A stretch of 63,923 nt of DNA from Treponema sp. (lineage in GTDB: Bacteria; Spirochaetota; Spirochaetia; Treponematales; Treponemataceae), in NCBI GenBank assembly GCA_017616165.1, contig JAFZYR010000040.1, positions 1-63,923 on the forward strand. Reading direction: 5' to 3'. This document shows, piece after piece, positions 51,102-59,545 of this stretch. The position numbers and the translations under genes are program-made. The notes under the pieces are model-generated. The model saw only the letters and a program-made list of their open reading frames with translations, made no database searches and was not told where the DNA came from. Numbering within the stretch: the first letter of the stretch is position 1; the number at the start of each line of letters is the position of its first letter.

Positions 51102-52214
51102 ATGAAAAAACTTTTATGTGCAGTGGCAGTTTTTGGTTTAATGCTGTCTGCTGCAAGTGCTTACAATCCGCCTGTTTACGGCGATGACATTTTTGAACTT
51201 TCAAGTCCAAGACAGCTTGCAAATGCTTCTTCAGTTGTTGGCGGCGGTTTGTTCTACGCAAGTCCGGAATCAATTATTGTAAATCCGGCTTTGACAGCTA
51301 AGGAACAGCGTGTAGATTTAAACCTTGCTTACACAGGACTTATTTCTACAAACAAAGAAAATTCCATGCGCTATGGAAACGCTTTCCAGGGTGGTATTCT
51401 TATTCCTACAAAGCGCTTTGTTTTCAGCGGATATTTGAACGGAACAATGGTTCCTTTTAAAGAAATGTATCTGGGAAACAGCTTTGACCTTAAGCTTGGT
51501 CTTGCAAAGGAAATTACCGACAAGCTTACTTTGGGTATAGGCCTTAATTCAGGAATCTTCTGGGGTGCCGATACCGACTGGGGTATTTCTGCAAATCTTG
51601 GTTTTGTTTATACCTACGGTGACCTTGGCTTTGTTAAGGATTTCCGCTACGGTGCTTCTATTTTGAACCTTGGTAAAAACTTTAGCAAAACAACAATGGT
51701 CGGAATTAAGGGTGCCGAAAAGGGAACTGCAACACTTCCTATGATTGCAACAGTTAAAGCCGGTGCTGCCGGAACTTTAGTTTCTAACGACATAATCAAG
51801 CTGGGTGCTTCCTTTGATCTTACACTCCCTGCCTTTATGAACGTAATTGCAGATTTGGGACTTCAGTTTTCTGTAAAGGACATGCTCTTTATAAGCGTTG
51901 CAGAAAAAATCAACGTAGCCGAGCTTGCCTGCGGAGTAAAGAATGTAATGCCTTCTGTAGGACTTAGCTTCCGTTTTACCTTTGATGTAAAGAACAATGA
52001 CTACCTTCAGAAAAACGGCTGGAGTCAGAGTGAAATGTCTGCCTCTGTTGCCTGGAAGCAGTTCAACAAAACAGTAAATGCTGTTTCTGCCGGTGTTGAT
52101 GTAAACCTTGGTCTTAAGGATGAAACACCTCCTGTTATTAAGCTCTGGCTTGATGAAGAAGACGAAAAACCAGCAGAGGTTCAGACAATCCCTGTTGTAG
52201 GAGATGCAAAATGA
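51102..52214 (+). CDS. Outer-membrane beta-barrel protein (UPF0164/FadL-like)
   Basis: A 370-residue protein with a signal peptide (KKLLCAVAVFGLMLSAASAY) and a barrel of alternating strands: ASSVVGGGLFYASPESIIVN then NPALTAKEQRVDLNLAYTGL resemble treponemal UPF0164/FadL-type barrels. The ATG at 51102 is preferred over the one at 51099, as AGGAG lies 6 nt upstream of it. It overlaps the next gene in ATGA (52211-52214), so the barrel and the OmpA protein are made together. Confidence 0.72.
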   Translation: MKKLLCAVAVFGLMLSAASAYNPPVYGDDIFELSSPRQLANASSVVGGGLFYASPESIIVNPALTAKEQRVDLNLAYTGLISTNKENSMRYGNAFQGGILIPTKRFVFSGYLNGTMVPFKEMYLGNSFDLKLGLAKEITDKLTLGIGLNSGIFWGADTDWGISANLGFVYTYGDLGFVKDFRYGASILNLGKNFSKTTMVGIKGAEKGTATLPMIATVKAGAAGTLVSNDIIKLGASFDLTLPAFMNVIADLGLQFSVKDMLFISVAEKINVAELACGVKNVMPSVGLSFRFTFDVKNNDYLQKNGWSQSEMSASVAWKQFNKTVNAVSAGVDVNLGLKDETPPVIKLWLDEEDEKPAEVQTIPVVGDAK

Positions 52215-55200
52215 GAAAATTAAGATTTGTTTCAATCATTACAATTCTGGCTCTTTGTGCCGGACTTGGTTTTGCAAAGGAAAAATACATTTCTCCAAAT
52301 AACGACGGTGTTCAGGATGAGCTTGTAATTCCGTTGAACATTTCGGACAAGCGTTATGTACAGGGCTGGAGCCTTGTAATTACAAACGAAAGCGGCGAAG
52401 TTGTACGTACAATCGAAAACAAGGTAGCACTTCCTGCAAAGCTTGGATTTAAATCCTTCTTTAAGCAGCTTTTTTCTAAAAAGGAAGGAGTTCCAATTCC
52501 GGAATCTATTACCTGGAACGGTGCAATGAACAATGGTGAAACAGCTCCTGATGGAGTTTATACCTACTATGTAACTGCAACAGACGATAACGGCAACGTT
52601 GGACGCACACAGGATTACACAGTTGTTGTAGATACAGTTGCTCCGGAAATTGAACTTAAGCAACCTTCTGATAAGATTTTTGGTGAAGGTGCCAAGGCAG
52701 CCCTTAAGATTACACAGAGCGGTTCTGTAGAAGATGAATGGCTTGGTGTTTTCAAGGCAGTTGACGGAACAATCGTACGCACCTACAAGTGGACAAATGC
52801 AGAGCCTGCAGAATTCAGCTGGCGCGGTATTGCCGATGACGAATCTGTAGTTCCTGATGGAGTTTACTCTTACGAAATCAGTGCAACAGACCGTGCAGGT
52901 AACGTTTCTTCTGCAGCAGGCATTACAAACATCATCTATTCTGCCGAAAAGCCTGCAACAAATATTTACATTGACGGTTCACGCTATTTTTCTCCGGGAA
53001 CAGACAGCAAGCTCAAGACAATTACTCTTAACGTAACAATTCCGGTTCCGGAAGAAAAGAGTGGAAACAAGCTTACAGAATGGGAGGTTGGAATTGTAGA
53101 CAAGAGCGGCTCTGTTGTTAAGTCTTTCAACAACAATAACAAGGGCGCAGTTCCTCCTTCAACAATCGTAATTGACGGAACTGACGACAAGGGTAAGACA
53201 CTCAAGGACGGAGAATACCAGGCTTATGTAACTGCTAAATATCTTAACGGTTATGTTCCTGCAAAAATATCTTCTCCTGTATTTGTTCTTGATACCGAAA
53301 AGCCTGCCGCACAGATTCGTGCTTCCGACAAGGTATTTGGTGCCGGTTCAAAGGCAGACGTAAAGTATACTATTATGATTACACCATCAAGCGGTTCTCC
53401 TGTTCCTTCCTGGAAGGCAGAAATCCGTTCTGCAGACGGTGCAACAATCGTAAAAACCTATGACCTTGGCGAATATCCTCCGGAGTCAATCACCTGGAAC
53501 GGTATTAACGACAAGGGTGGAATTGCAGAAAAGGGACAGTATGTTCTGGTTCTTACTGCAACCGATATGGCTGGAAATGCCGGCGAAGCTCGCTCTGCAG
53601 ACCTTGTAACCTTTGATACAACAGAGACACAGCTTTTGCTTGCTATGACAGATACAGCCTTCTCTCCAAATGGAAACAAAATCAAAGATACAATTACCTT
53701 TACTCCTGTAACTCAGACAAAGGATGTTGCTTCTTATGAATTCAGCATCAAGGACAAGAGCGGAAAGGTAGTTTACTCAAAGAAAGAAAACAAAAAGCTC
53801 CCTGCAAGCTTTAGCTGGAACGGAAACGACAACGACAATACTCGCTGTTCAGACGGCTTCTATTCTGCACAGCTTTCTGTAGTTGCTGCCAATGGTTCTA
53901 GTGCCGCTGCTGCTACACAGGAATTTGAGCTTGATACAAAGTTCCCTGCTCTTGAATGGGAGCTTCCATGGACTTATTTCTCTCCGGATAACGATGGAAA
54001 TCAGGATAACATCACTGTTAAGCTTTCTAACGCTACTGCCGAAAAGCTCTGGACTGCCGATGTTCGCGATTCAAAGGGCAAGAGCGTAAAGAAATATACC
54101 TGGAGCGGTTCAAAGACAAGCGTAGTATGGGATGGTACCGATGAGTCTGGTAACATTGCTGCAAACGGAAAGTACAGCATGGTAATTTTCTGTACTGATG
54201 ATGCCGGCAACAGCTTTAGCACAGATCTTAACGGACTTGTACTCGATAACCGCGAAACAAAGATTTACCTTACTGCAGAGCACGAGGGTATTTCTCCAAA
54301 CAACGACAAGTACCTGGATACACAGAGCTTCGAAATCCGCACTACTGTAAAAGAAGATCTGCTTTCATGGAACTTTGACATCCGCCGCGAAGACGGAACC
54401 TCTGTATTCTCACTTTCTAACAAGGACAGTGCAAATCTTCCTGCAAACATAAACTGGAACGGTGCTGATGCAAACGGCAACGTATGCGAAGGAACCTTTA
54501 CCGGAACTCTTAATGTTGTATATCTTAAGGGTAACAGAGTAAATGCTGTTTCTTCTCCATTTATCTGTACTGCAACACCTCCACAGCTTATGGTTCAGAC
54601 TGCACCGGAATACTTTAGCCCTGATAACGACGGTATTGATGATGACCTGTTCATCAAGCTTACCGGAAACACCAAGGCAAAGGTAAAGAACTGGTCCTTT
54701 GTAATTAATGATCCTAAGGGCAAGGCCTTCTGGAAGACAGAAGGAAAGAGCCAGATTACAGAGCGCATTATCTGGGATGGTTTGAGTAATGTTCAGAAGG
54801 ATTCTAAGGGAAATGCAGAACGCGTTCAGTCTGCTATGGACTATCCATATACCTTTACAGTAACAGACAACCTTGGAATGACAAGCCGCGTAGAAGGCAA
54901 GATTCCGGTAGATGTACTCGTAATCCGCGAAGGAAACGTTCTTAAGATGGCAGTTCCTTCTATTATCTTTGAATCTGATGCTTCTAACTTCCAGACCGCT
55001 AACTCTAAGCTTAACGCAGAGCAGGTTGCAAAGAACATAGAAATTCTTAACCGTATTGCTGAGATTCTCAAGAAGTTCTCTGATTACAAGGTAACAATCC
55101 AGGGACACGCAAACCGCGTTTCTGATAACCTTGACGAAGAGACAATTGATAATCCACGTGACTGGGGTAGGGCTCTCGGACCTCTTTCTCAGGAACGTGC

Positions 55201-55351
55201 CGAAGCTATTAAGGAATATCTTGTTAAGAAGGGTGTAAGCCGTTCAAACATTACAACCGAAGGTCTTGGTGGTACAAAGCCTGTTGTTAATCCAAAGGAT
55301 ACCGACAACAACTGGAAGAACCGCCGCGTAGAATTTATTCTTGTAAAATAG
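52211..55351 (+). CDS. FlgD-Ig repeat protein with C-terminal OmpA domain
   Basis: A 1046-residue exported protein: signal (FVSIITILALCAGLGFAK), then about eight repeats of the FlgD-Ig/CHU_C type, each starting near YISPNNDGVQDE, YFSPGTDSK, AFSPNGNKIKD, YFSPDNDGNQDN or YFSPDNDGIDDD and containing a W-N-G turn (ITWNGAMNNGETAPDGVYTY). A C-terminal OmpA domain follows (VTIQGHANR, GPLSQERAEAIKEYLVKKGV, NNWKNRRVEFILVK) which binds peptidoglycan. Probably a periplasmic scaffold that ties the upstream barrel to the cell wall. Confidence 0.88.
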   Translation: MRKLRFVSIITILALCAGLGFAKEKYISPNNDGVQDELVIPLNISDKRYVQGWSLVITNESGEVVRTIENKVALPAKLGFKSFFKQLFSKKEGVPIPESITWNGAMNNGETAPDGVYTYYVTATDDNGNVGRTQDYTVVVDTVAPEIELKQPSDKIFGEGAKAALKITQSGSVEDEWLGVFKAVDGTIVRTYKWTNAEPAEFSWRGIADDESVVPDGVYSYEISATDRAGNVSSAAGITNIIYSAEKPATNIYIDGSRYFSPGTDSKLKTITLNVTIPVPEEKSGNKLTEWEVGIVDKSGSVVKSFNNNNKGAVPPSTIVIDGTDDKGKTLKDGEYQAYVTAKYLNGYVPAKISSPVFVLDTEKPAAQIRASDKVFGAGSKADVKYTIMITPSSGSPVPSWKAEIRSADGATIVKTYDLGEYPPESITWNGINDKGGIAEKGQYVLVLTATDMAGNAGEARSADLVTFDTTETQLLLAMTDTAFSPNGNKIKDTITFTPVTQTKDVASYEFSIKDKSGKVVYSKKENKKLPASFSWNGNDNDNTRCSDGFYSAQLSVVAANGSSAAAATQEFELDTKFPALEWELPWTYFSPDNDGNQDNITVKLSNATAEKLWTADVRDSKGKSVKKYTWSGSKTSVVWDGTDESGNIAANGKYSMVIFCTDDAGNSFSTDLNGLVLDNRETKIYLTAEHEGISPNNDKYLDTQSFEIRTTVKEDLLSWNFDIRREDGTSVFSLSNKDSANLPANINWNGADANGNVCEGTFTGTLNVVYLKGNRVNAVSSPFICTATPPQLMVQTAPEYFSPDNDGIDDDLFIKLTGNTKAKVKNWSFVINDPKGKAFWKTEGKSQITERIIWDGLSNVQKDSKGNAERVQSAMDYPYTFTVTDNLGMTSRVEGKIPVDVLVIREGNVLKMAVPSIIFESDASNFQTANSKLNAEQVAKNIEILNRIAEILKKFSDYKVTIQGHANRVSDNLDEETIDNPRDWGRALGPLSQERAEAIKEYLVKKGVSRSNITTEGLGGTKPVVNPKDTDNNWKNRRVEFILVK

Positions 55352-55368
55352 TTTCCCCCGGATGCCAC

Positions 55369-55451
55369 GTCATTGCGATCCCGGCTACAATATGTCATTG
55401 CGAGCACAGCTACAATATGTCATTGCGAGCCCGCAGGGCGTGGCAATCCAC
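55369..55451 (+). repeat. CATTGCGAG element R9 with 25-bp direct repeats
   Basis: GTCATTGCGA begins at 55369, 55394 and 55419; the first two copies are followed by GCTACAATAT. The third ends GTGGCAATCCAC. Same 25-bp step as in R6. Confidence 0.85.
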
Positions 55452-55473
55452 AGTTTCAATTCCATGTAATTTC

Positions 55474-56673
55474 ATGAAAAAACACTCCCTGCTTATAATC
55501 CTTATTCTCCTCCTTGCAACCTCCTGTGTTCTTACAGGCAAAAAGGAAAAAGGATTTATACAGCCGGAAGTAAAACCTGCCTATAATCTTAAGGAGCTTC
55601 CTCTGCGCCATAAGGTGGGACAGCTTTTTGTAATACGTCCGGAATATCTGGATACAACGCTCACTCCCCAGCAGATTTACGAAGGGCAGATTGCAGGTTC
55701 CCGCCAGATTACCTCTGCAATGCAGGATTTTTACAATCAGTACCCTGCAGGCGGAATTGTGCTTTTTTACCGTAATATTGAAAACCCGCAGCAGCTTACA
55801 GCCTTTACAGATGCCATTCATTCACTTGGAAGCAATTATCCTTTAGTCTGCATAGACGAAGAGGGCGGCCGTGTTGCACGCATTGCAAATAACGATGCCT
55901 TTGATGTACCAAAATACGAAAGCATGCAGGTAATTGGAGATACGGCAAACCAGGAGCTTGCCCTGGAGTGCGGACTTTCTATAGGCACTTATCTTCGTCG
56001 CTATGGAATAGATGTAGATTTTGCACCCGTTGCAGATGTAAATACAAATCCTGATAACACGGTAATCGGAGACAGAGCCTTTTCTTCGGATCCTGTAATT
56101 GCCGGAAACCTTTGCAGTGCCTTTTTACAAGGACTTGAACAGAGGGGAGTGCAGGGCTGCCTTAAGCATTTCCCGGGGCACGGAGATACAAAAACAGACT
56201 CCCATCTTGGATATGTAGAGCTTGATAAAACTCTGGAGCAGCTGGGAAAGGCAGAGCTTTTACCATTTAAAATTGGTATTCAAAATGGTGCCGACATGAT
56301 AATGAGCGCGCATATTGCTGTGCCAAAGGTAACAGGCAGCAAGGAGCCGAGCAGTCTGTCTGATGTTATGCTTACCCAAATATTGCGCGAACAGCTTGGC
56401 TTTAACGGAATTATAATTACCGATGCCCTTGAAATGCGTGCGGTAAGCAATGAGTATGATTCTGCCGCAGCGTGTATAAAGGCGCTGGAGGCCGGAGCAG
56501 ATATTCTTCTTATGCCGTTTGATTATGTTCAGGCCTTTGAAGGAGTGCTTGCTGCAGTACAGGACGGCCGCATAAGCGAAGAACGCATAGACCAGAGTCT
56601 TGAGCGCATAGAAGCCTTAAAAAATAAAATCCATTATTATGTCGCTGGCAGTGACAGGAATATTATCTACTAA
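55474..56673 (+). CDS. GH3 beta-N-acetylhexosaminidase lipoprotein, NagZ-like
   Basis: A 399-residue lipoprotein: signal with lipobox LLLATSC (Cys near residue 18). The GH3 body has VCIDEEGGRVARI, the NagZ catalytic loop CLKHFPGHGDTKTDSHLG and the nucleophile region GIIITDALEMRAVS. NagZ removes N-acetylglucosamine from muropeptides; the lipoprotein form would act in the periplasm or outside. Start at 55474 is set by the signal peptide; the open frame reaches back into repeat R9. It overlaps fthC by 57 bp at the 3' ends. Confidence 0.88.
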   Translation: MKKHSLLIILILLLATSCVLTGKKEKGFIQPEVKPAYNLKELPLRHKVGQLFVIRPEYLDTTLTPQQIYEGQIAGSRQITSAMQDFYNQYPAGGIVLFYRNIENPQQLTAFTDAIHSLGSNYPLVCIDEEGGRVARIANNDAFDVPKYESMQVIGDTANQELALECGLSIGTYLRRYGIDVDFAPVADVNTNPDNTVIGDRAFSSDPVIAGNLCSAFLQGLEQRGVQGCLKHFPGHGDTKTDSHLGYVELDKTLEQLGKAELLPFKIGIQNGADMIMSAHIAVPKVTGSKEPSSLSDVMLTQILREQLGFNGIIITDALEMRAVSNEYDSAAACIKALEAGADILLMPFDYVQAFEGVLAAVQDGRISEERIDQSLERIEALKNKIHYYVAGSDRNIIY

Positions 56674-57204
56674 CTGAAACGAAAAACAAACTCCGGCCTT
56701 TGTGATTTGTGTACCGGACGCCTTGTTTTGTTCAAGTCCGCTCAAAAATATGTCATAAAAGCCTTTTCCCCGTCCAAGCCTGTCGCCGTTTTTTGTAAAG
56801 GCACGTCCAGGAACAAGTATAAGTGTGTTTTTTGCCTGTGTTACATCTGCAGTTTGTAAAACTGCTTCGTCGGGCTCTTCTATACCAAGGCTTCCTTTTT
56901 TTGTCTGATTTTGTGCGTCTCCGTTTGATACGGGATTAAGGTAATAAAACTGCATGAGCCCCTTTTGAAGGTCGGTAATTTTTGGAACTGCGGCTTTTTT
57001 CCCTTCCTGCAGGGCGGCCTGTATTACGTCAGAAAGGTCAACCTCGTCCCAAAGTGCCATGTATGCAAAAATCTGGTCTGCATTTTTGTATTGAGGGGAA
57101 GAAAGAATGCGGCTGCAAATCTGCCGGCTTTGTTCCGCAAGCTTTCCGCGGTTTTGAGAACACAGAGTTTTTATTGTTTTTCTTAGCTCGTCTTTGAAAT
57201 TCAT
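56617..57204 (-). CDS. fthC: 5-formyltetrahydrofolate cyclo-ligase
   Basis: Converts 5-formyl-THF to methenyl-THF with ATP, returning folate to the one-carbon pool. 195 residues with YMALWDEVDLSDVIQAALQE, KAAVPKI and the C-terminal signature LVPGRAFTKNGDRLGRGKGF then YD, plus GVCFSFQLVDNIPVTASDII. A full-length family member. Its 3' end overlaps the convergent GH3 gene by 57 bp, and its last codons are read from that gene's coding end. Confidence 0.92.
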   Translation of the reverse strand: MNFKDELRKTIKTLCSQNRGKLAEQSRQICSRILSSPQYKNADQIFAYMALWDEVDLSDVIQAALQEGKKAAVPKITDLQKGLMQFYYLNPVSNGDAQNQTKKGSLGIEEPDEAVLQTADVTQAKNTLILVPGRAFTKNGDRLGRGKGFYDIFLSGLEQNKASGTQITKAGVCFSFQLVDNIPVTASDIIMDFIF

Positions 57205-57229
57205 ACCGGCCGTTTTGTCACCGCAAGTC

Positions 57230-57261
57230 TTGACATTATTTTCTTAATTATATAATATAAT
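57230..57261 (+). promoter_or_regulatory. Promoter of tRNA-Asn
   Basis: TTGACA (57230-57235) and, 17 nt on, the AT-rich block TATAATATAAT (57251-57261). Confidence 0.6.
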
Positions 57262-57284
57262 ATTCACATTCGCAACGAATGTAT

Positions 57285-57357
57285 GGTTCTTTAGCTCAGT
57301 CGGTAGAGCAACGGACTGTTAATCCGTGTGTCGCTGGTTCAAGCCCAGCAAGAGCCG
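57285..57357 (+). tRNA. tRNA-Asn (GTT)
   Basis: Seventy-three nucleotides with acceptor GGTTCTT/AAGAGCC (one G-T pair), D arm GCTC...GAGC, anticodon loop CTGTTAA (GTT) and T arm CTGG-TTCAAGC-CCAG. The 3' CCA is not encoded. Confidence 0.97.
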
Positions 57358-57362
57358 TAAAT

Positions 57363-57393
57363 AAAAGAGGCTGTCCATAGGACAGCCTCTTTT
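57363..57393 (+). terminator. Terminator after tRNA-Asn
   Basis: Fourteen-bp stem AAAAGAGGCTGTCC (57363-57376) / GGACAGCCTCTTTT (57380-57393), loop ATA. Confidence 0.9.
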
Positions 57394-57430
57394 ATTTTAG
57401 GAGTATTTTCCTCACTCGCGAAGGCTCGTG

Positions 57431-57566
57431 TTTTTTTGCTTCGCAAAAAAATCGGAAAAACTCCGTTAAGCTATTTCTCGTATGCTCGCAAAAGGCTCGC
57501 ATTTTTTGCTTCGCAAAAAACCGCAAAAACTCGCATAGATGTGCCTGCTTGTTTGCTTCGCAAAAA
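57431..57566. repeat. Three TTTTGC-TTC-GCAAAA hairpins
   Basis: Near-perfect hairpins at 57431-57451, 57502-57520 and 57551-57566, each followed at a similar distance by CGGAAAAACTC-like or CGCAAAAACTC-like sequence and preceded by GCTCG. They fill the gene-free stretch after the tRNA-Asn terminator. Confidence 0.6.
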
Positions 57567-57641
57567 CCGGCAAAACTCGTAAAACAATGGTGTAATACAT
57601 AGGGGATTTTCCTTAAATTTCTTTAAAATTGGGGTTTTTTC

Positions 57642-57670
57642 TTGACAGTGGCGGGGGTGGGCGTCATACT
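57642..57670 (+). promoter_or_regulatory. Promoter and long leader of the outer-membrane protein gene
   Basis: Consensus TTGACA (57642-57647), 17-nt G-rich spacer, CATACT (57665-57670). The start near 57677 gives a ~150-nt A-rich leader before AAGGAG and the ATG at 57826. Confidence 0.7.
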
Positions 57671-57825
57671 TAAGGGTATAAAAAGAGGGAGATTCTTTTT
57701 AAAAAAGTTTTTGTAAATCAGTAAAAAAAGTTTTAAGGATTAAAAAAGTAAAAAATTCAAATCTCAAAACAAATCTGATTTCAAGCCAGCTTTAAAAATC
57801 TCGAATCCTCCCACAAGGAGATACT

Positions 57826-59526
57826 ATGAAAAAAATGGTTAAAGCAGCCATTGCCGCTGTTTTGGTTTGTTTTTCATCGTCCCTGTTTGCAGCCGAGCCT
57901 GCTTCCTTCTTAAAGACCACAACCAACGGACTTTTTGAAGACGAAACAGTAGACAATCTTGCCTGGGGCCTGAAAGACGAAGATGTAAAGGGGTTGGTAC
58001 TGGGAGCCTTTGACGATACTGCAACCTACAACTTTAGTATTGGTGCCGGAGCATTTCTTGGAGACCTCTGGTGGTCTGTTTATGATACCGGTGATTTCTT
58101 TGCTGATATCAAAAAGACTCAGACTGTTACCAACGATGCAGTTGCCGCCGACGGTATTAACACAGATTATGTTGATGTAACATCTGATACCTACACAACA
58201 AGAAATAATGCAAATGCCATAAACAACGAGCTTTATATTTCTTTTGCAAACGACGACTGGGGTGTTCAGTCATACTGGAAGGTAAAAGATACAACTGCTG
58301 CCGGTAATTTTGGTAAGCAGGTCCAGACCGACGAAGAACACGATAAAGCTTATAATACAAATACTACGACAAAGATAAGCCGCTATAAGGCAGATAACAT
58401 CTTTGGTGCAAACTTTAAGGGTATTGGTTCGTACGGCATTGGAGATTCCGACCTGTACTTCCAGCTTAATCAGTTTGAAATTGACTGGGATTCAAGCTTT
58501 TATACTAAAAAAGTTGACTATGTAGCAAACCAGAATGGTGTACCATTTTACACCGGCGCAACTGATAAGAATTCTAAGCAAAAGCAGAATACAAACCGCT
58601 TTGCCCCGACAGTTGCCGGAGAAATGGGACTCAGTCTCCCGGATCTTGGCGGAATGTCTACAAAGTTTATTCTTGGCGAAAGCTTCTGGTGTAAGTTTGG
58701 CTTTAGAGATTATAAGACTGTAACAACTAATCTCGAAGATACTATGGCTCATAAGGAAACTACGGTTACAACAACAACTTATGATTATAAGAATGCCGAA
58801 GACAGATTCCAGTGGAAGAATATCCTTAAACCTGTTTTTGTTTTTGATTTTGATGTTGGTGAACGTGTAAGAGTAAAAGCCAGCGCAGGTGCTGTTGTTA
58901 CCGTAAACAATACTCCGGGCGACAAGTATTACACTACAACTGAAATAACCGAAACAACAACTTATGATAAAGAAACCAAAACTACAACAAAAGAATACAC
59001 AAAAAATGTATCTGTAAATGGAAGTCTTAGTCCTACAACAATTACACAGCTTACAGACAGCATTACTACAACAGCAGAAATCAACACTGCTCTTGCCGTT
59101 GTTTATCAGGTAAAGCCTGAAAAATTCAATCTTAATCTTGGTGTTAAGTGGAATCCTACAAAGCTTACCTGGGTTTCGGCAAAAACAACAAATCAGACTT
59201 TTGTAACTTCTCAGTACGCAGAATCAACAAATGCTGCCGGTGGTAAGACTGTAACAAAGAACCAGACAGATTACTTTACAAGAGATGGAGCAGCAGCAAA
59301 TGATGCCACCACAGCCGGAGAATCAAAAACAACAGATTTTGATGTTGCCAAGGCTGGAGATACTGAATTAAACATCGGAGCAACCTGGTTTATCAACAAA
59401 AAGGTAACACTCGATATGGCTTATTCAGCTGCCTTTGATACAGCTACAGGTCTTACTGTTTTTGGTCTTCTTTCACCGGGTCTTTTGACTTCTACATTCA
59501 AGATCATGTTCTCTGTTAAATTCTAA
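57826..59526 (+). CDS. Large outer-membrane barrel protein
   Basis: A 566-residue protein with a signal peptide (VKAAIAAVLVCFSSSLFAAE). The body alternates barrel strands with long Thr/Asp/Asn-rich loops (TTTEITETTTYDKETKTTTK) and ends with a strand finishing in Phe (TSTFKIMFSVKF), typical of an outer-membrane barrel. It has strong expression signals: a consensus promoter, long leader and AAGGAG. I suspect a major porin or adhesin; no named family is certain. The lipoprotein gene follows 19 nt after it. Confidence 0.68.
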   Translation: MKKMVKAAIAAVLVCFSSSLFAAEPASFLKTTTNGLFEDETVDNLAWGLKDEDVKGLVLGAFDDTATYNFSIGAGAFLGDLWWSVYDTGDFFADIKKTQTVTNDAVAADGINTDYVDVTSDTYTTRNNANAINNELYISFANDDWGVQSYWKVKDTTAAGNFGKQVQTDEEHDKAYNTNTTTKISRYKADNIFGANFKGIGSYGIGDSDLYFQLNQFEIDWDSSFYTKKVDYVANQNGVPFYTGATDKNSKQKQNTNRFAPTVAGEMGLSLPDLGGMSTKFILGESFWCKFGFRDYKTVTTNLEDTMAHKETTVTTTTYDYKNAEDRFQWKNILKPVFVFDFDVGERVRVKASAGAVVTVNNTPGDKYYTTTEITETTTYDKETKTTTKEYTKNVSVNGSLSPTTITQLTDSITTTAEINTALAVVYQVKPEKFNLNLGVKWNPTKLTWVSAKTTNQTFVTSQYAESTNAAGGKTVTKNQTDYFTRDGAAANDATTAGESKTTDFDVAKAGDTELNIGATWFINKKVTLDMAYSAAFDTATGLTVFGLLSPGLLTSTFKIMFSVKF

Positions 59527-59545
59527 TTAAAGGAGGTGACACATT

